A DNA stretch of 6,353 bases from a bacterium. Lineage in GTDB: Bacteria > Verrucomicrobiota > Verrucomicrobiae > Opitutales > Opitutaceae. The position numbers and the translations under genes are program-made. This document shows, in pieces, positions 5,889 to 6,353 of this stretch; the stretch's first letter is position 1; every line of letters begins with the position of its first letter. Location: the NCBI GenBank assembly GCA_021780625.1, contig JAJXYI010000257.1, positions 1 through 6,353 on the forward strand, given 5' to 3'. The notes beneath the pieces are model-generated. The model made no database searches. It was given only the letters and a program-made list of their open reading frames with translations, and was not told the DNA's origin.

Positions 5889-6151
5889 GAGTCCCCGATG
5901 CCCGACGCTCCATCCGAGGCGACGACGGCCTCGGCCGAGAGGCTGCAGGCGGAATGCACGCGATACAGCCGGATGAGCTCGGAGCCGTCCATGCGCTGGA
6001 TGAGCCGCCTGCGATCCTCGGGCGGCAGGTGGCGGATCGAGTGCAGCGGACAACCGGCGGGATTGCCTCGGCCGGGGCACTCGAACGAGAGCCAGAGGAG
6101 CATCCTCCGGGCTGAGGTCGACTCGTCGAAGTAGGACTGGATACGATTCAT
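5885..6151 (-). CDS. Small Cys/His-containing protein of unknown function in a signalling operon
   Basis: I cannot assign this 88-residue protein to a named family. ATG 6151-6149 overlaps the stop of the receiver gene (ATGA), and its own stop overlaps the kinase start (ATGA), which strongly supports it as a real gene. Residues 1-22 are a possible amphipathic helix (MNRIQSYFDE ... MLLWL). The central segment CPGRGNPAGCPLHSIRHLPP carries C25 and C34, followed by a helix (about 44-64) and then HSAC (H66, C69). C-x8-C ... H-x2-C could bind a metal or act in redox chemistry, but four ligands across 45 residues is only suggestive. The CPLxxIRxLP segment resembles small proteins I recall beside two-component genes in environmental bacteria; this is unverified. 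The last 15 residues are small and probably flexible. It could be a signalling adaptor or a ligand-sensing accessory for the kinases. Confidence 0.8.
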   Translation of the reverse strand: MNRIQSYFDESTSARRMLLWLSFECPGRGNPAGCPLHSIRHLPPEDRRRLIQRMDGSELIRLYRVHSACSLSAEAVVASDGASGIGDS

Positions 6152-6353
6152 GGGCGTGCGGACGGGTTCAATTCCTTGCCGGGCGGTGCCCCGGGAGCGA
6201 GCACCGAGTGAAGTTCCACCAGAAGCTGCTCGGAGACGAATGGCTTCATGATGAACGCATCGGCCCGCGCGCCTTCCTCACCCGCCGCAAGCTCCTTCTC
6301 CGGAAGCCCGCTCATCGCGATCACCGGCAGGTCCGGATCCTCCCGGCGAATCG
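6148..6353 (-). CDS. Receiver-domain protein, C-terminal part (5' end beyond the window)
   Basis: Only the last 67 residues are present, entering from the right edge in the frame where the first full codon is ATT. They show the end of a CheY-like receiver: DPDLPVIAMSGLPE gives the beta-4 strand and switch Ser, GARADAFIMKPF gives the beta-5 strand with the conserved Lys-Pro, and VSEQLLVELHSVL is the last helix. A 17-residue Pro-rich tail follows, then TGA, overlapping the next ATG by four bases. The phospho-Asp lies outside. Nothing follows the receiver, so this is either a stand-alone response regulator or the receiver tail of another hybrid kinase; the window cannot decide. It is the first visible gene of the minus-strand operon, whose promoter is therefore also outside. 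Confidence 0.88.
   Translation of the reverse strand, partial: IRREDPDLPVIAMSGLPEKELAAGEEGARADAFIMKPFVSEQLLVELHSVLAPGAPPGKELNPSARP

Noticed and set aside
5889..6080. 64-residue extension of the PAS kinase
   Set aside because: It overlaps the small-protein gene out of frame and is Arg/Pro-rich; ATG 5888 overlaps that gene's stop, as at the other junctions.

Overview
The window is high-GC bacterial DNA with dense coding on both strands. The intergenic A/G-rich repeat units (AACnAAG type, and AACCACAGAG/ACAGAG type) match what I recall from Verrucomicrobia, especially Opitutaceae. This taxonomic placement is an inference from repeat style and base composition, not a marker gene. No rRNA, tRNA, CRISPR array or transposase was seen.

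Layout, left to right. (1) Positions 2-508, plus strand: the 3' part of a hypothetical protein with a helical N-terminus, an Arg/Lys cluster and an Ala/Pro linker; its frame is open to the left edge. (2) Positions 509-1190: a 682-bp stretch without a credible gene, holding a strong hairpin, two clear direct-oriented copies of a purine-rich repeat, one clear inverted copy and one degenerate inverted copy. (3) Positions 1191-2078, plus strand: an exported TlpA/ResA-type thiol-disulfide oxidoreductase with a WCPPC active site, followed by a good intrinsic terminator. (4) Positions 2141-2403: a repeat-rich gap between convergent genes, including one repeat apparently split by a second, palindromic repeat. 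(5) Positions 6353 down to 2404, minus strand: a four-gene two-component signalling operon. Reading in its own direction it encodes the end of a receiver-domain protein, an 88-residue Cys/His-containing small protein, a cytoplasmic PAS histidine kinase, and a large REC-PAS-PAS-HisKA-HATPase-REC hybrid kinase. Each of the three junctions is a 4-base stop/start overlap (ATGA, ATGA, GTGA), which implies translational coupling and fixed stoichiometry.

The signalling genes probably form one phosphorelay. There are two kinase cores, at least three receiver domains (one of them only partly visible) and three PAS sensor modules. No membrane segment appears in the complete proteins and no DNA-binding output domain appears in the window, so the signal is probably cytoplasmic and the output lies elsewhere. 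The small protein has no function I can name; its C-x8-C ... H-x2-C pattern and its position between a receiver and a kinase make it the most interesting unknown here. The TlpA-like gene is separate: opposite strand, own terminator, repeats on both sides.
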